Assembly (NCBI GenBank): GCA_949752735.1
Contig: OX457047.1
Span: forward strand, 21,515,936 to 21,579,935
DNA: 64,000 bases
Source: Lumbricus terrestris
Lineage: Eukaryota > Annelida > Clitellata > Crassiclitellata > Lumbricidae
Reading direction: 5' to 3'
The position numbers and the translations under genes are program-made. Below the pieces are notes generated by a model. It did no database searches. It had not been told where the DNA came from and saw nothing but the letters and a program-made list of their open reading frames with translations. Position 1 is the first letter of the stretch. The number at the start of each line of letters is the position of its first letter. Below are positions 52,838 to 64,000 of the stretch, one piece after another.

Positions 52838-53140
52838 TTCCTACGAATAAAAACTGTCATTTAAAGCATCCTGTAACAAGAGATTTGATGATAAATCCAA
52901 TTTGGAGAACATCACCACATACTTCCATTTCCCGAGTGACATGATGACATCAGTTTCTCGCGTGATTGGACGAAAACTAGGTCGCGTAAAGTGATTGGGT
53001 GAATCTAGGTCACGCCAACGTGGCCTAAAACAACTTCCGGACGACGGCAACAGTTGCGAGGATTGGTCAACAGCTGACACACCTCCAAAACAAAAGACTA
53101 CAATCAATTCACGTCGCTCTCAAGTTAGCAAGTAAGTAGA
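52838..53140 (-). promoter_or_regulatory. EIF2AK3 upstream region with three CCAAT boxes
   Basis: CCAAT on the gene strand (ATTGG on plus) occurs at 52965-52969, 52994-52998 and 53062-53066, about 130-230 bp before the start codon, and CCACG at 53019-53023. The CCAAT-N9-CCACG spacing of a classical ER-stress element is not present. GC content is higher than in the flanks. The transcription start is not known. Confidence 0.4.
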
Positions 53141-53288
53141 AAATTAATTGCGCGCGGCAAAGACGTGAACAAATTTATTTATTGTAAAACTAGGATAATT
53201 AATACGAATTTGTATTACCGAAACTTGGGCAATGTTGTATTTTTACTTAGTATAGTCACAGGCAAGTCCTGAGATTGCAGTCTCGTTG

Positions 53289-54104
53289 GGTTTTTCTCTG
53301 TTTCTATGCTACCATATTAATATTTTGATGAATATAGATTTATAAAATATGAAAGGCAACTGTCAATTATCACATAATTGGTGAGAGGATTGTGTCAAGT
53401 TTATTTTTAAATAAAAAAATATTAGTAGGCCAATCGAGTCTAAATAATTAATTAATGCAGTGGTTAAAGTGGCTTGGGTGAGCAGTTGGAAGAGTTTTAT
53501 TGGAACGCATGTGTTTCTAGGGTTCCATGTATGGTGAGCAGTTGGAACCGAAGTAAAGAATTTTGAGAGCAGTGAGAATGCCGTTCCCATCCACTCTAAC
53601 ACTCTGAATAATGTATGTGTGTACTAATCAGTGAAGAGAAGGCAATGGCATCTTTAATCCTTAATGACATAACTGGTAAACTTTTCTGGATAAAACACTG
53701 TTTTGAGAAGATTATTGTCAAGCGATCACTACACCACCCTATGAATTGCATGTATTGCACAATTTGTGATTGGACAAAGTTTGAGAAGATATTTGGGCTG
53801 GAGCATATATACAGATAGGAATTTATGTATGTAATTGACTGGTGTAAAAAAGGCAAGGAGAAAGCTTAAGTATCCACTCCTACAAATCACACCCCATTAA
53901 AAAGGTGCTCATGCTCATCAATCGTCATTTCACTGGTAGGCATAATAAGTCCATAAAACTTGTGTTGTTGGTAAACATTATTAGGTCTGTGCACATGAAC
54001 ACTAATACTGTTACTTACTGTATAGTTAAAATCGATCTATAATGTGTTTTTCTCTGTTTCTATGCTACCATATTAATATTTTGATGAATATAGATTTATA
54101 AAAT
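53289..54104. repeat. Dispersed 58-bp direct repeat
   Basis: A segment starting TTTTTCTCTGTTTCTATGCT at 53290-53347 recurs almost identically at 54047-54104. The sequence between the copies is unrelated. Confidence 0.85.
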
Positions 54105-54116
54105 AATAATATAATA

Positions 54117-54425
54117 ACAGAGTTTGACAATCATCATACCAATGCCGTTATTGCATTGTATTTAAATTTGCAAAGTGCCTCTCATAGTACAAGCCATTGA
54201 TAGATGCTCTCAATGCAACAACCCCACCAAGGTAGTAATCTTGGTAAAAAAATAATAAATTTAGATTGGCATGGTGTGTGAGCTACTTCCATAATAATGT
54301 TCGACAGAGTTTGACAATCATCATACCAATGCCGTTATTGCATTGTATTTAAATTTGCAAAGTCCCTCTCATAGTACAAGCCATTGATAGATGCTCTCAA
54401 TGCAACAACCCCACCAAGGTAGTAA
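54117..54425. repeat. About 121-bp direct duplication of a LINE tail
   Basis: The segments 54117-54238 and 54304-54425 are nearly identical, starting ACAGAGTTTGACAATCATCA. Each includes a degenerate inverted LINE tail (CAAAGTGCCTCTCATAG). The spacing is 187 bp. Confidence 0.88.
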
Positions 54426-54700
54426 AAGTCATCAAGCAGCAGGCAGATGCAGAAAGGACCCCAGCCGAAATTAAGAATTAGAGTGCAAAGAGGGTAAAGC
54501 AACAATCCAAGAGGAAGACACACAAAATAACCTAAATAGTCTTTTCCAAGGGACAAAGAGATCAAGAGTCTAAAGAACAAAGAGAGTGAAGGGAAACTGA
54601 TCTGATGCACGGGAACCTGCCCTTGCCGAGCTCTGAACACGATGAGCAAGATCTTGCACCGGATCTGAGAAGCAACTGGAAGCCAAGGCAGTTCAACAGT
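54310..54700 (-). mobile_element. Decayed LINE 3' fragment
   Basis: On the minus strand a frame includes LPWLPVASQIRCKILLIVF, the conserved block that precedes the C-terminus in CR1/L2-type reverse transcriptases (compare LHWLPIFARIRYKVLLLV in the 13.1-kb element). It is broken by frameshifts. Confidence 0.7.
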
Positions 54701-56734
54701 CGCATAAATGCGAGAGAAATTATGAAGGCACGTTATGCAAGGCATGTTATGCGAACATCCCTCTCAAATTTATGCAATGTATTGGATAAGATGAATCAAA
54801 ACTGGAAGCAAGAATAAACCAAAGACAGATTTGATGAAGCACAAGTCAAGCAAATAATATGTCAAGAGGAAGAAAAGAGTTGAAGATGAAAAACTAGTGA
54901 AACCTGTTGGAAATTTCTTAGCTGTTAAAAGGCACACGCCGCTTCAAAAATAAACCATAGCCCTTAGTGAGTAGTGTGCTAAAAGAACAACTAGCTGAAA
55001 AGCAACTTGGAAGGGCACAAGAGGAAACAGTTTTGAAACATGGCAGTGAAAAGTCATGCATTATGACATTACCATGTAACTATAACCATTAAAGTTATAT
55101 AATACCATCTTTAATCAATTTAAAGACAACACAGGTGTGTAAAAAACTAACATTTTTATTGACAACACGGTCAAGCGTAGTAATATTTCAAGCTTTCAAG
55201 AGAACATTTCCAGTTTACTATTTCCCTGAACTTGTTTTTAAATGACTGTCATGCAGTAAACATCTCGTGTCCTGACTCAAGGTCTTCAACAACAAACGTT
55301 ATTTGCATTTTCTTACAAACTGACATTCACCCAAAAGGAACACAACCCTTAATATCACAGACTGGATTGGGACAGAACCTCGGAACTTAGGAGCGCTGCC
55401 TGCAGAAACTGCACTTCATAGCTTCTGATGATTATATGTCACTCAAACTCACAACTAATACAAGCATCAACGATAAACCAATTTAAAAAGCACCTAATAT
55501 ATGACATACACACTATTATTGACTACAGGATTTTAAAGCCGGTGAAGCAAATGCCCAATAAGAAAACCTGTATAATTCCAAAGTAAGTTTTGTTCATTTA
55601 AGCCTTTTGATCAACAGATATTTTCCATGTATCGTAAACAAAGTTCCCACAAAGTAACATCAACATAAATATAAACATGTGGCAAAATGACATAAGCCCC
55701 ATGTGAATTTTTTTAAATCCATTCAAAATTGTTTGCATTACTTGCAAAACAGTTATCTAAATTATGAAAGTAAAACAGTCGATTATCAATTTTCAGCGCA
55801 AAACATGGTAAATAAAATTTATAACAAATTAAATTTGCGCGTAATGTAATTAAGTACAATATTACAGTACAGAACCACTTTCCACTCAGTTACCTTAACA
55901 TCCTGATTTTAGAAGAACTTTTCAAAACTTTTGCATTGACCTGTGAAGACACATTCTGAATGATAGACTCTTAACTTCAACAAGAAACTCTGTGAAAATT
56001 TTCCATTAGCAGACAGAGAAAGTGTGAAAAAGTACATTACACAACACCTGAAAATATGAAACATTTACAGCAAATTCAAACTACGTGCAAGAACAGTGTC
56101 TGAACAGGGATCTAAAACTGAAATATTTGCCAACGTTAACAAGGTTTTTGGCAAATATTTTCACTACCATTTCTACTATGTGCATACAGAAAACTTTTAT
56201 AGATGACATTCAAACATCCCGGGAACTGAAAACGAGCAAAAGAAGAGAAATTTCCACTACACATGTCAAGAAAACATCCAGTTTGATCAGAATTAGAAAC
56301 AAACATAACAAAGTCACAAAAAGTTGAGTGCTAAAAACAACTAGAGACAGTTCTGCAACGTGCAAAGAAACAGGATGAAAATCTTTAATAGTTATCGCAG
56401 AAGTTTGTTCACTAAGAGGAAGCCATTGTGTGCTTCTTACATTACACAGGAAAACTTTATGATCAACTAATTATTTAATTAATTACACAACGGACCAAGT
56501 TCTAGATGCCTTCGATATCATGTGAATGGCATTCATGAAGAGTGGAAAGAATAGAAAAGATCACAATCCTGTTTGTTGAACTTCTACTGAAGAAAAAGTC
56601 TGAAGACTTTGTAAACAGAGTTGAGGCAACTACACAAAACGAGTTCCAATTTAGCAGAAACCTGAAAACATGCATTTTCTGCCAAATACTTTTTCAATTA
56701 AATTGAAATTTATGTAGAATTTTTCCATTATCAA

Positions 56735-56895
56735 TCAATCACAAAAATTTATATAGCGCCCCTTCAAGATCCCTACTCAGAGGCGCTCCCAACCCAGGCC
56801 TGGTCAAAAAGAAAGGTCTTGAGAAGACGGTAGAAAGAGACAGGAGAGTCACGGGGAAGCGAACGGAGAGCCGCAGTGAGGCCATTAAAGCCATA
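56735..56895 (-). mobile_element. LINE 3' tail fragment with perfect stem
   Basis: On the minus strand: CTCAAGACCTTTCTTTTTGA, GGGAGCGCCTCTGAGTAGGG and CTTGAAGGGGCGCTATATAA. It is one of the clearest copies of the SINE-type variant of the stem-loop. Confidence 0.85.
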
Positions 56896-58141
56896 GCATA
56901 AAATGCATTTAACTTATGCTAGAAATCACTCAAAACTGAGGACAGCTGAATGAAAAGACGATGACGGTAATGTGCTAATATTGCCGAAAAAGCAGATGTT
57001 GAACATATTACTCGACTGCAAAAGAATACATCATATTAGATCTGCTATGGAATGCGAAACCTACAGTGATTCTGATAATACGCAAAATTAACATAACATG
57101 GAATTCTGAATCGAGGTACAGAGCAGAGACAAGTAAGGCTGTTCACAAGGAAGTTGCTGAAGAAACACGGCTTGAAGTATCGAAGATAAATTCCGACCCA
57201 GCATAAATTCGATCCAGACGATTTGGACGCCTGGCAACTTGGGAGGAGGAGAATGAACTGATCACAACATCTTTTTGCTCTTAATTCTTCAAATCGCTGT
57301 TGCCAATTTTAAATTTTATACAGATTTGCCTCAACATAAATAGATCAGAGATATCAATAGAAGTTTTGTCATATCATTTTAATCAATGCCTTGTCTACTC
57401 CCATACAGCTAAATGTTTTGTGAGCATACTGGGTCCGTTGATGAGCACAACTGCAGTAATACGGACGAGCAATGAATAGGATTTGATGGTTACAATACTG
57501 ACACTCAGAAAATCTCAAGTATCACAACTGAAGCTGACAGGAGGAAAAGCAATAAAGCCCCAATCACAGCAGTGATTTCTGATGGCATCCACAGGCTGAC
57601 CTGTATGCAAATGGTAAAACACTTCTAATCACTTCAGTGTATTTTTTTACAAAGATCTGTATTTAGTATTAGAATACTCTTAGAGAGGTATACTGATACC
57701 CAGAAAGCAGTGGTGTCATAATAAGACCAGAATCAACAATCACAAATCCAATGTTCATATTTAAGATACGCTAGATTATAATAAGAACAGCTGCAATTAT
57801 GGTAAGCAATATAAATAATAATACCAATAATAATAAATATGCATGTTGTATAATAACGTCTGGAGTAATGACCAAATGTTTAACAATTCATATAATGAAA
57901 AAGACCGATTTAAATTATATTCGACTCTGCTCAGCTGTCAGTAATAGTAATTTTAAACTTCCAGTCGCAATTTTTACTCTCTTAGTTTCAGTCAGTACTA
58001 AATCTCAATTTAATCACATCCTGCTACTGCACTTCAGAAACATAGGATTACATAAAGAGGAACGTTCTGTAGCAGCTGTACGAACCTCTTTTAGTCAGAA
58101 TGTTATGGGGCCAACGAAGGTCGCCTAATTTGTCCTTGAGG

Positions 58142-58325
58142 CCAGACCTCATGACTCAACATCATCATCATGAAAAATGCACATAAGAAGACCGCATGGT
58201 AACTCGACCCGGATCACCTTTGGACTACTCTTACGGACAACCCATTTGATGCAATTCAGTGCTCGTGAATAATCTGGTGCCCCGCACTTGGCTTTCGAGT
58301 AGCACTTTAGAAGTTTAGAGATTAC
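58142..58325 (-). other. Unrecognised coding-like open segment
   Basis: A minus-strand frame of about 55 codons ends at the TGA at 58149-58151 with FHDDDVES. It contains PDYSRALNCIKWVV and SPKVIRVELPCG. It reads like protein rather than random sequence, but I see only a weak acceptor-like TTCTAAAG upstream and no homology I recognise. It could be a terminal exon, a decayed element or chance. Confidence 0.2.
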
Positions 58326-58327
58326 AA

Positions 58328-58590
58328 TTAAGGGGCGGATCGAGGGGGTAAATCCGGGTACGGCCACCCTGTTGAGAAACGCCAGTAGAACGTGCCTCCC
58401 CCCATTAGGTCTCAACAAGCTTTCAACAGTAGTAGGTATCAATGGTATATTTTCCAGACAATTCGGCTACATGACTAAAACAAAAAGAAAAAAGGTCATC
58501 AATGTTTTGACAGGAAAAATGGAATATATTTCAAGGAAAGTTGGACCAAAGGACTAAAAAATGTCATCAGTTTTTCGGGCGAAAGATCAA
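58328..58590. mobile_element. Degraded hAT-like element related to copies 1-3
   Basis: Begins AAGGGGCGGATCGAGGGGG and has GGTCATCAATGTTTTGACAGG and GGACTAAAAAATGTCATCAG modules like those in the 30.3-kb copy. The 3' end and target duplication are not preserved. Confidence 0.65.
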
Positions 58591-59098
58591 CGTAATCAAT
58601 GAGCTTCTAAACGAAGAAAATTCTAACAAACAGAAGAAAGATAATTTCTGGCGTTGGTGTAAGTCAAGAGTGATTGCCGTTAGGCCTACCTAACACCCTT
58701 CATACGAATGATTCACTTGGGAAAATGCCCACAGAAAACAAACCAATGGCTGGACCATTAGGGCGATGCCAGAATGCCCAACATCAACTTTCAATGTCAA
58801 GGTGTAGATTACAAAAATGATGCTATTTTCATTTCCGGTCAAGAATTTGAATGACGTTAATCATTTCCTAAACATGGACTCCGACTTGAAGCAGCCTTTA
58901 CAATATATTGTACAAATTTGCTTAAATTCAAATAAATTAAATTTAAATTCCTAAGATCAGATAACAAGTCATTACAGGTACACATATTTTAAAGCACCTG
59001 CTAGTTATGAGCGGCAATTCAAGCCAAACCACTAGCATCATAGTTCCTGCAATTTACCTACTACTTATTTCTTAGATCTCCAATGTACTGTATACATA

Positions 59099-59691
59099 TG
59101 TGACCCATCTGACCAAAACCAGGCATATGTCAAAGGCATAATTCTAAGATAATGACCAAGATGTGAAAAAAACTCAATATTTTCAATTTTTTCGCTTTTG
59201 ACAGAGAATGATAAATAACTTTAAAAAATTAAACACATTAAAGCAATTTGTGAAAAAATCTTATTTTTATTGATATTTTGGACGATTTTCAAGTGGTAAT
59301 TGTTCAATTCAACAACCTCCCCAGAAACTGTCCACTTTCCCACCATTAATAGCTCTATTCAGCAAAAAAGGCTAGCATAACAAATGAGGCATGAGTAAAA
59401 AAGGCCAGACTTCCTTCTAGCCTATTATGCATATGTTTATTTTTTTTAAAATTTAATTCAATTCTGAACATGGTTGCTAAAGAATGTTGCATTCTAAAGT
59501 TATAGAAACTTTAAGTACGTTTTTCTCAGAATTACAATTCAACAGTTGAACCATATTTTTGTTCATAGCTTTGGACAGGAACATGATAGAATAAGATTTG
59601 TGACATTTTTGAGAAGAGACTTTATTCTTTTGAGGATTATACGACACTAAAATTGTACAAATGTGACTTAAGCCTCATTTTGATCAGATGG
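59099..59691. mobile_element. MITE with GTGACCCATCTGACCAAAA ends
   Basis: The left end GTGACCCATCTGACCAAAAC and the reverse complement of the right end GTTACCCATCTGATCAAAAT are imperfect inverted repeats of about 35 bp. The AT-rich interior has no long frame. The target duplication was not resolved. Confidence 0.7.
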
Positions 59692-60638
59692 GTAACAAAT
59701 AAGCTGTTTACAACTCAATTTCTTGAGAAAATCTATCAAGCAGAAAAATTGAAGCCACTACGTTAAGTTGCCTTCTGCTTTAGAATTTCCGTCAAAGTTC
59801 AGCCAGACTAGCCTTGTCCTATCACGAAGCCTCTGTGTGTTCAGTGCCCACAACTAAGACTGCAACCAATGCAAAATCAGAAGGTACCAACTGTTTCAAA
59901 TACAAACCAGCAGACGTTTTTCAACACTCATTCCTTGGTTAACCAATATGTGACTTCTGATTTCGAAGCAGTTTCGAGTCTGCTTCTCAGACGCTGAGAT
60001 TTCTCTACGGAGGATGCCACAGAACAATGCTCACTTACGCTAGCATGATGTGCACATCACCAAACAATCACAACAGAAGTCACTGATTACATTAGACACC
60101 GGTAAAGAAACTAAAATACACAGAATGCAAACCCCTCAGCAATAACCACCAATTTTGGCTGAAGATCAATTTCAGCAACAGTGACCCATGTGGCTAAAAA
60201 GATATTGCCGAACTACTTCAGATTAGATTTCTATTATTGCGGGAGGCACTGGACAACACACTGGCATGGAAATCAGCAGAGCCGAGTTTGATTCCCAAAC
60301 CTCCTGAAGCATAGGTATGCTTTGTAAGCTGCTGTTAGCACCCTTTTATTACAGGCTGTCTGTTCTGTTAATAGCCAAGATAGATGTTCACTAAGATGAC
60401 TGCATAACCATATACTGTAACCGGTTGCGGTCTGTCAACCGGATTTCTGAATAAACAAAAATTATTAGTATGTTCGAGTACTGGAACAGAACATCAAAGA
60501 AAGCCTCTTGACCATCTGACAAGAATATTTACACAGCAGGAACCGTCCTTAATCATCAAAGCAATGTCAAAATCTCATCAGCACAAGAAGAAGACAGACA
60601 CATTCATTGTCTTCTGAGACAGAGAAAAGTACCAACTG

Positions 60639-60698
60639 GAACAATCCTGTCTTTGAAATGGTGATGTACCCATAACCATTTCAAAGACAGGATTGTTC
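60639..60698. repeat. Perfect 24-bp inverted repeat with 12-nt loop
   Basis: Arms 60639-60662 and 60675-60698 are exact reverse complements (GAACAATCCTGTCTTTGAAA... and its complement). The transcript of either strand would fold into a 24-bp hairpin. It lies in the probable 3' UTR or 3' flank of the gene ending at 61201. Confidence 0.9.
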
Positions 60699-61200
60699 TA
60701 CAGTCTTTTTGACTCGGTTTGCAACAAAGAAACACCAATGCCCGGTTCCACTGCCGAAATCAACCTGCGAAGGAACGATGACATGAAGTCATCAGGTTAA
60801 AACTTGAAACGATGGATGAATAGGCTGCACTGCACAATGAGATATATGGCAAAAAAAGACTGGCAGTGTAGAACGCCCAGTTTCACAGTGGAACAGCAAC
60901 ATATACATACAGATCTAATTACATAGTGGAACAACAACAACATATGCAGTTGATTCCATAATGGAACCGCAACAGCCATCCTCGCATACCAAAAACGACC
61001 TGTGACCTCTAAAATTTCATGGTGAAACAGCAGCAAATAGTTCCACACACACCACCACAAGAGCTCCGTGCGCAACCGGAAGATTAACCACACCGAGGAC
61101 GTGAAAAGAAAAGATCTGGCGACGACGAGAGAGAGACTGAGCCACGAGATCCTAGGGCGTTGATCTACGACAACACAGATAACAAACTCGCTAATGATAT

Positions 61201-63988
61201 TCAGTTGTTCTCGATCAGATCGAGATCAAACTCCGATCCGAGGATGCGATGATCGCCGTTCATGTTCTTCCAGTTGTCCTTCGATCGGTCGCTGTTGCAT
61301 TCCGCGGCAGTGTTTCTTCGGCTGGTCAGATGATGATGGAGCGTCGTCGTTTCCTCGTCGCCCGCGTCTGCTGTGTCTGTTTCGTCGGCGAGGAAGTGAT
61401 GGTGAAGCGAGATGAACGGGCTTGCGGGAGATGCCCAGCGAGTCTCGGTCGTCGAGTCGAGCAGGGAGCACGGACTAGAGCAGTCGACACTTGGCGTCGT
61501 CTGGTTGACTGATGGGGAACAGGCGTTGCTCTAAAACAATGCAGTGAATGAATAGAATGTCGGGAGTGCCTCTGATGAGTTCTCTTGAAGGGGCGCTATA
61601 TAATGCATAATGCTAATGCATAATGCAAATGCACTTGACATATGCAAATAAAGGCTACTTACTTACTTACTTATAAATGTACGATTACAATTACAAATGC
61701 AGGACGGATGAACAATGACTGCCGTTGTCTAATTTCAAAATCAACACTGTAGGTAATTTAATTCTGAATACGGGTTAAGCATGGGCGGAGTTTATCAGGA
61801 GATAGAGGAGCTAAGCCCTCCCCATGAAGACACAGTCACTTTTTTACTGTGTAAAGGTATCTTTTCCCGGCTTTGCCCTCCCCAAAAAGGCGCAGACTCG
61901 GACATTTTTTCCGGGGAAAGGTAAAAGGTTCTGTTGACTAACGTGAAATTTACGAACGACTAAAAAGTCATCAACTTTTTGGCCGGGAAAATTAGTATTT
62001 TTCGGCGAGATTTCAGCCCGAGGACTAAAAAAGGTTCTCAACATTTTTGGGCCGAGAAAATATTTTTTGGCGCCGCTCAAGTCTCAGTCCCGACAAATTT
62101 AGCCCCTCCAAGAACAGAAACCAAACTCCCCCATGAGGTTAAGGATAACAAACTGCAGCTACTACATGCAAAGACAAGATCGTTTAGATCGCTGTTCAAA
62201 TAAAGATCTATTTACAACCCAGAAAATTACTGCAAAGGATTTCTAGCCATTTATTTTTTGTACATAAATATTGCTGAACAAGTACTACAAATTTCACACT
62301 GCCAAAACTGAAGAGATTGTATTCAATAAGTTTACCAAAATGAAGCACACTTTAGGTCTTTAATGAAAAACCATAACGTTGGTACATTTTACACACCTAA
62401 AGCAGTCTAACCTTTAACCCTCGGGCTACCAAGGGGGGGTGGTTGCCACCCCCCCCCTAGGTTTTTCGCAAATTTTTCTCGTTCCGTCTGGAATAAAATT
62501 TTGAAAAAATTGGTAGCTGTAGAGGGTTCATTGGGACACATTTTGAGCTAAAACTTTTGATGATGCCCCCTACCGTTCAAAAGTTACACCCGATATACCC
62601 AAGGTACCAGGGGGGGGTGGATACCACCCCCCCCCTAGAATATCGTCTGTAACTTTTCCGCCCCTTAATATTAAGAGACGCAAATTATACCATTCTATAG
62701 AGGGAATGTGGGGCTACATTTCCATGCTCATTGAGTTGTCTTTTGACAACCGGAAGTGCTCAAAATAAATTAAAATATATATAAAAGTGTTTTATTTTCA
62801 TAAAATTGTCATGTTTTTTCTATTATAACTTATCTATAATTTATTTTTTAAAAGAAATAAATTATGCCATTCTGTAGAGGGCATTCAGGGCTATTTTTTA
62901 ATACTAAATAATTTAAAATATGATGACCGGAAGTGCTAAAAATAAATTAAAATGTATAAAAATGTTGGGGTTTTTTGCAACGCGAACCGATATGTCTGCG
63001 TAAACGTTTTTCAGCAGCTATAACATGTTTTTTTGTTTTGATTTAACATAAAACAGACTTATTACTGGTTTTTATAGTTGAATATTGGACTTTATTATAT
63101 GTAAACAACTTTTTATATATAAATCATGTATAAAATACACAGAATCTAATATATTCCCTATGCGTAAGTATACATTTTGTGGAATCGACGGGTACCCATG
63201 GTAAAAAATTCATAATTTCGAGGCGCCTTCATATTTTCTAAACCTAAATATACCATTTTGTGCAGAAATGAATGCTGAATCAAATGGTGTATTACAAGTT
63301 ATGATATCTCAAACCAAACCCAAAATCCAGGGGGGGGGTGGTAACCACCCCCCCCTTGGTAGTCAGTGTTACAAAAAAAGCTTGGTAGCCTGAGGGTTAA
63401 TGGCAGGCAGTGGAAATATTTTCAAGCAAGTAGCAGGCCAGTGTAGGAACTTGGAGGAGGCTAGATGACCTTGCCCCAGAAATTTTTTGCAAAACTAAAT
63501 CTTTAACAATGCATTAGTTAGCATACAAACAGTCAAGGTTTTAAAAATCTAAAGTGTGATCATCATTATCAGTCCCTGTTGGGTATTCGAAGTTTAGACT
63601 TATAAATTTATACAGATTTATTTATAAAGAGCTCGAAACTCCTAAAACAAAAACTGGTCACCCTGGTCCATCCCTCCAGAACTGTGCACCTCTCAAATAA
63701 GTACATAAAGTATGTTAATATTTATAACAGTAATGATCATCATAGAAAATTCATCAAGTCTGAACAATGACAATTTCAAAACTTTATTCTCAAATTGTAG
63801 TCTTCAGAAAAGGCTCAGCAGGCCAGAAAAACATTGTTGTCGGGCTAAAAATGGCTCTTCAACACACATGACCTAAAGAAAAGAATAATAACAACGCAAG
63901 AAATATTGCAAAGTCTCACTTTGAAGCGACCCTTGCTGCCAGTCTGTTGCGATATGGAACTCGAACAAAATTCACGCTCATAAGCCGT
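61201..63988 (-). CDS. 3' part of an unrecognised gene (last two exons seen)
   Basis: Exon 63988-63920 (23 codons, TAYEREFCSSSISQQTG then SKGRFK) has acceptor TTTCTTTGCAG and donor GTGAGA. Exon 61530-61201 (109 codons plus TGA) has acceptor TTGTTTTAG. Both are phase 0, so they can join directly. The terminal exon has GC-rich third positions unlike its AT-rich surroundings, and ends with NMNGDHRILGSEFDLDLIEN and one further Asn. It is Ser/Thr-rich, with a His cluster and an acidic hydrophobic tail that could be a short docking motif. I do not recognise the family. More exons must lie beyond the window, and an exon between these two cannot be excluded. Confidence 0.7.
61557..61612 (+). mobile_element. 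LINE/SINE 3' tail
   Basis: GGGAGTGCCTCTGATGAG, then CTTGAAGGGGCGCTATATAA, the shared stem-loop, inserted about 30 bp upstream (in transcript sense) of the acceptor of the terminal exon of the neighbouring gene. Confidence 0.8.
61782..62110. mobile_element. Divergent hAT-like element related to copies 1-3
   Basis: Contains GACTAAAAAGTCATCAAC, GGACTAAAAAAGGTTCTCAAC and CCGGGAAAATTAGTATTTTT modules like those of the 30.3-kb element. It starts near GGGCGGAGTTTATCAGGAG and ends near TTTAGCCCCTCC. Ends are not clean. Confidence 0.5.
62418..63396. mobile_element. piggyBac-like non-autonomous element
   Basis: Terminal inverted repeats CCCTCGGGCTACCAAG and CTTGGTAGCCTGAGGG (one mismatch) are flanked by TTAA on both sides (62414-62417 and 63397-63400). 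TTAA target sites and CCY-starting ends are the piggyBac signature. The 979-bp interior is AT-rich, lacks a transposase frame and carries three palindromes of the form G(7-9)TGGTNNCCAC(7-9) at about 62434-62458, 62610-62636 and 63329-63356. It lies in the last intron of the unrecognised gene. Confidence 0.92.
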
Positions 63989-64000
63989 CTGCAAAGAAAT

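Larger units (their letters stand above)
53141..61200. other. Intergenic region plus probable long 3' UTR
   Basis: Between the EIF2AK3 promoter and the stop codon of the next minus-strand gene there is no convincing multi-exon gene. Minus-strand AATAAA signals occur at several places (for example near 55155, 59268, 59439 and 60345), so the 3' end of the downstream gene cannot be fixed. Repeats in the region are listed separately. Confidence 0.4.

Noticed and set aside
52838..53107. ER-stress response element (CCAAT-N9-CCACG) in the EIF2AK3 promoter
   Set aside because: CCAAT and CCACG are present but with the wrong spacing (about 38 bp).
61194..61512. Plus-strand frames of 73-87 codons at 61.2-61.5 kb
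   Set aside because: They are the antisense shadow of the minus-strand terminal exon, which has splice acceptor, stop and phase support.

Overview
The window is nuclear DNA from an animal, most likely a marine invertebrate. Several genes have GT-AG introns, the intergenic and intronic DNA is AT-rich and crowded with transposon remnants, and there are long CT, GA and AT microsatellites. An animal universal stress protein gene (a family absent from vertebrates) and many copies of the palindrome TAGGCCTA fit a non-vertebrate animal; an echinoderm or related deuterostome is my guess, but the sequence alone does not settle the phylum.

Five gene loci are visible. (1) 1.4-6.7 kb, minus strand: a five-exon gene for a coiled-coil protein with a UBAN-type ubiquitin-binding segment and a C-terminal CCHC zinc finger (NEMO/optineurin/ABIN group). 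(2) 10.2-12.0 kb, minus: an uninterrupted 604-codon GSTCD orthologue. (3) 15.3-27.0 kb, plus: a four-exon, 161-residue universal stress protein with very large introns. (4) 32.7-52.8 kb, minus: a complete 17-exon EIF2AK3 (PERK), 1106 residues, with signal peptide, luminal domain, membrane helix and split kinase domain; I rebuilt every exon and all splice phases agree. (5) 61.2-64 kb, minus: the last two visible exons of a gene that continues beyond the window; I do not recognise it.

Repeats fill most of the rest. A young non-LTR retrotransposon (13.08-14.99 kb, with target-site duplication) ends in a perfect 9-bp stem-loop followed by ATTAG repeats. Variants of the same 3' stem-loop end at least seven tRNA-derived SINE copies and many LINE tails, which suggests LINE-SINE partnership. 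Non-autonomous DNA transposons with intact target-site duplications include a hAT-like family (7.7, 30.3, 33.7 kb, relatives at 58.3 and 61.8 kb), a second short hAT-like family (8.6, 24.1 kb), a 676-bp element with perfect 107-bp terminal inverted repeats (51.8 kb), and a piggyBac-like element with TTAA ends and three G/C palindromes (62.4 kb).

PERK and the universal stress protein are stress-response proteins and the UBAN protein is probably an innate-signalling regulator, but nothing in the sequence shows that the loci are co-regulated. They are separated by repeat-rich intergenic DNA.
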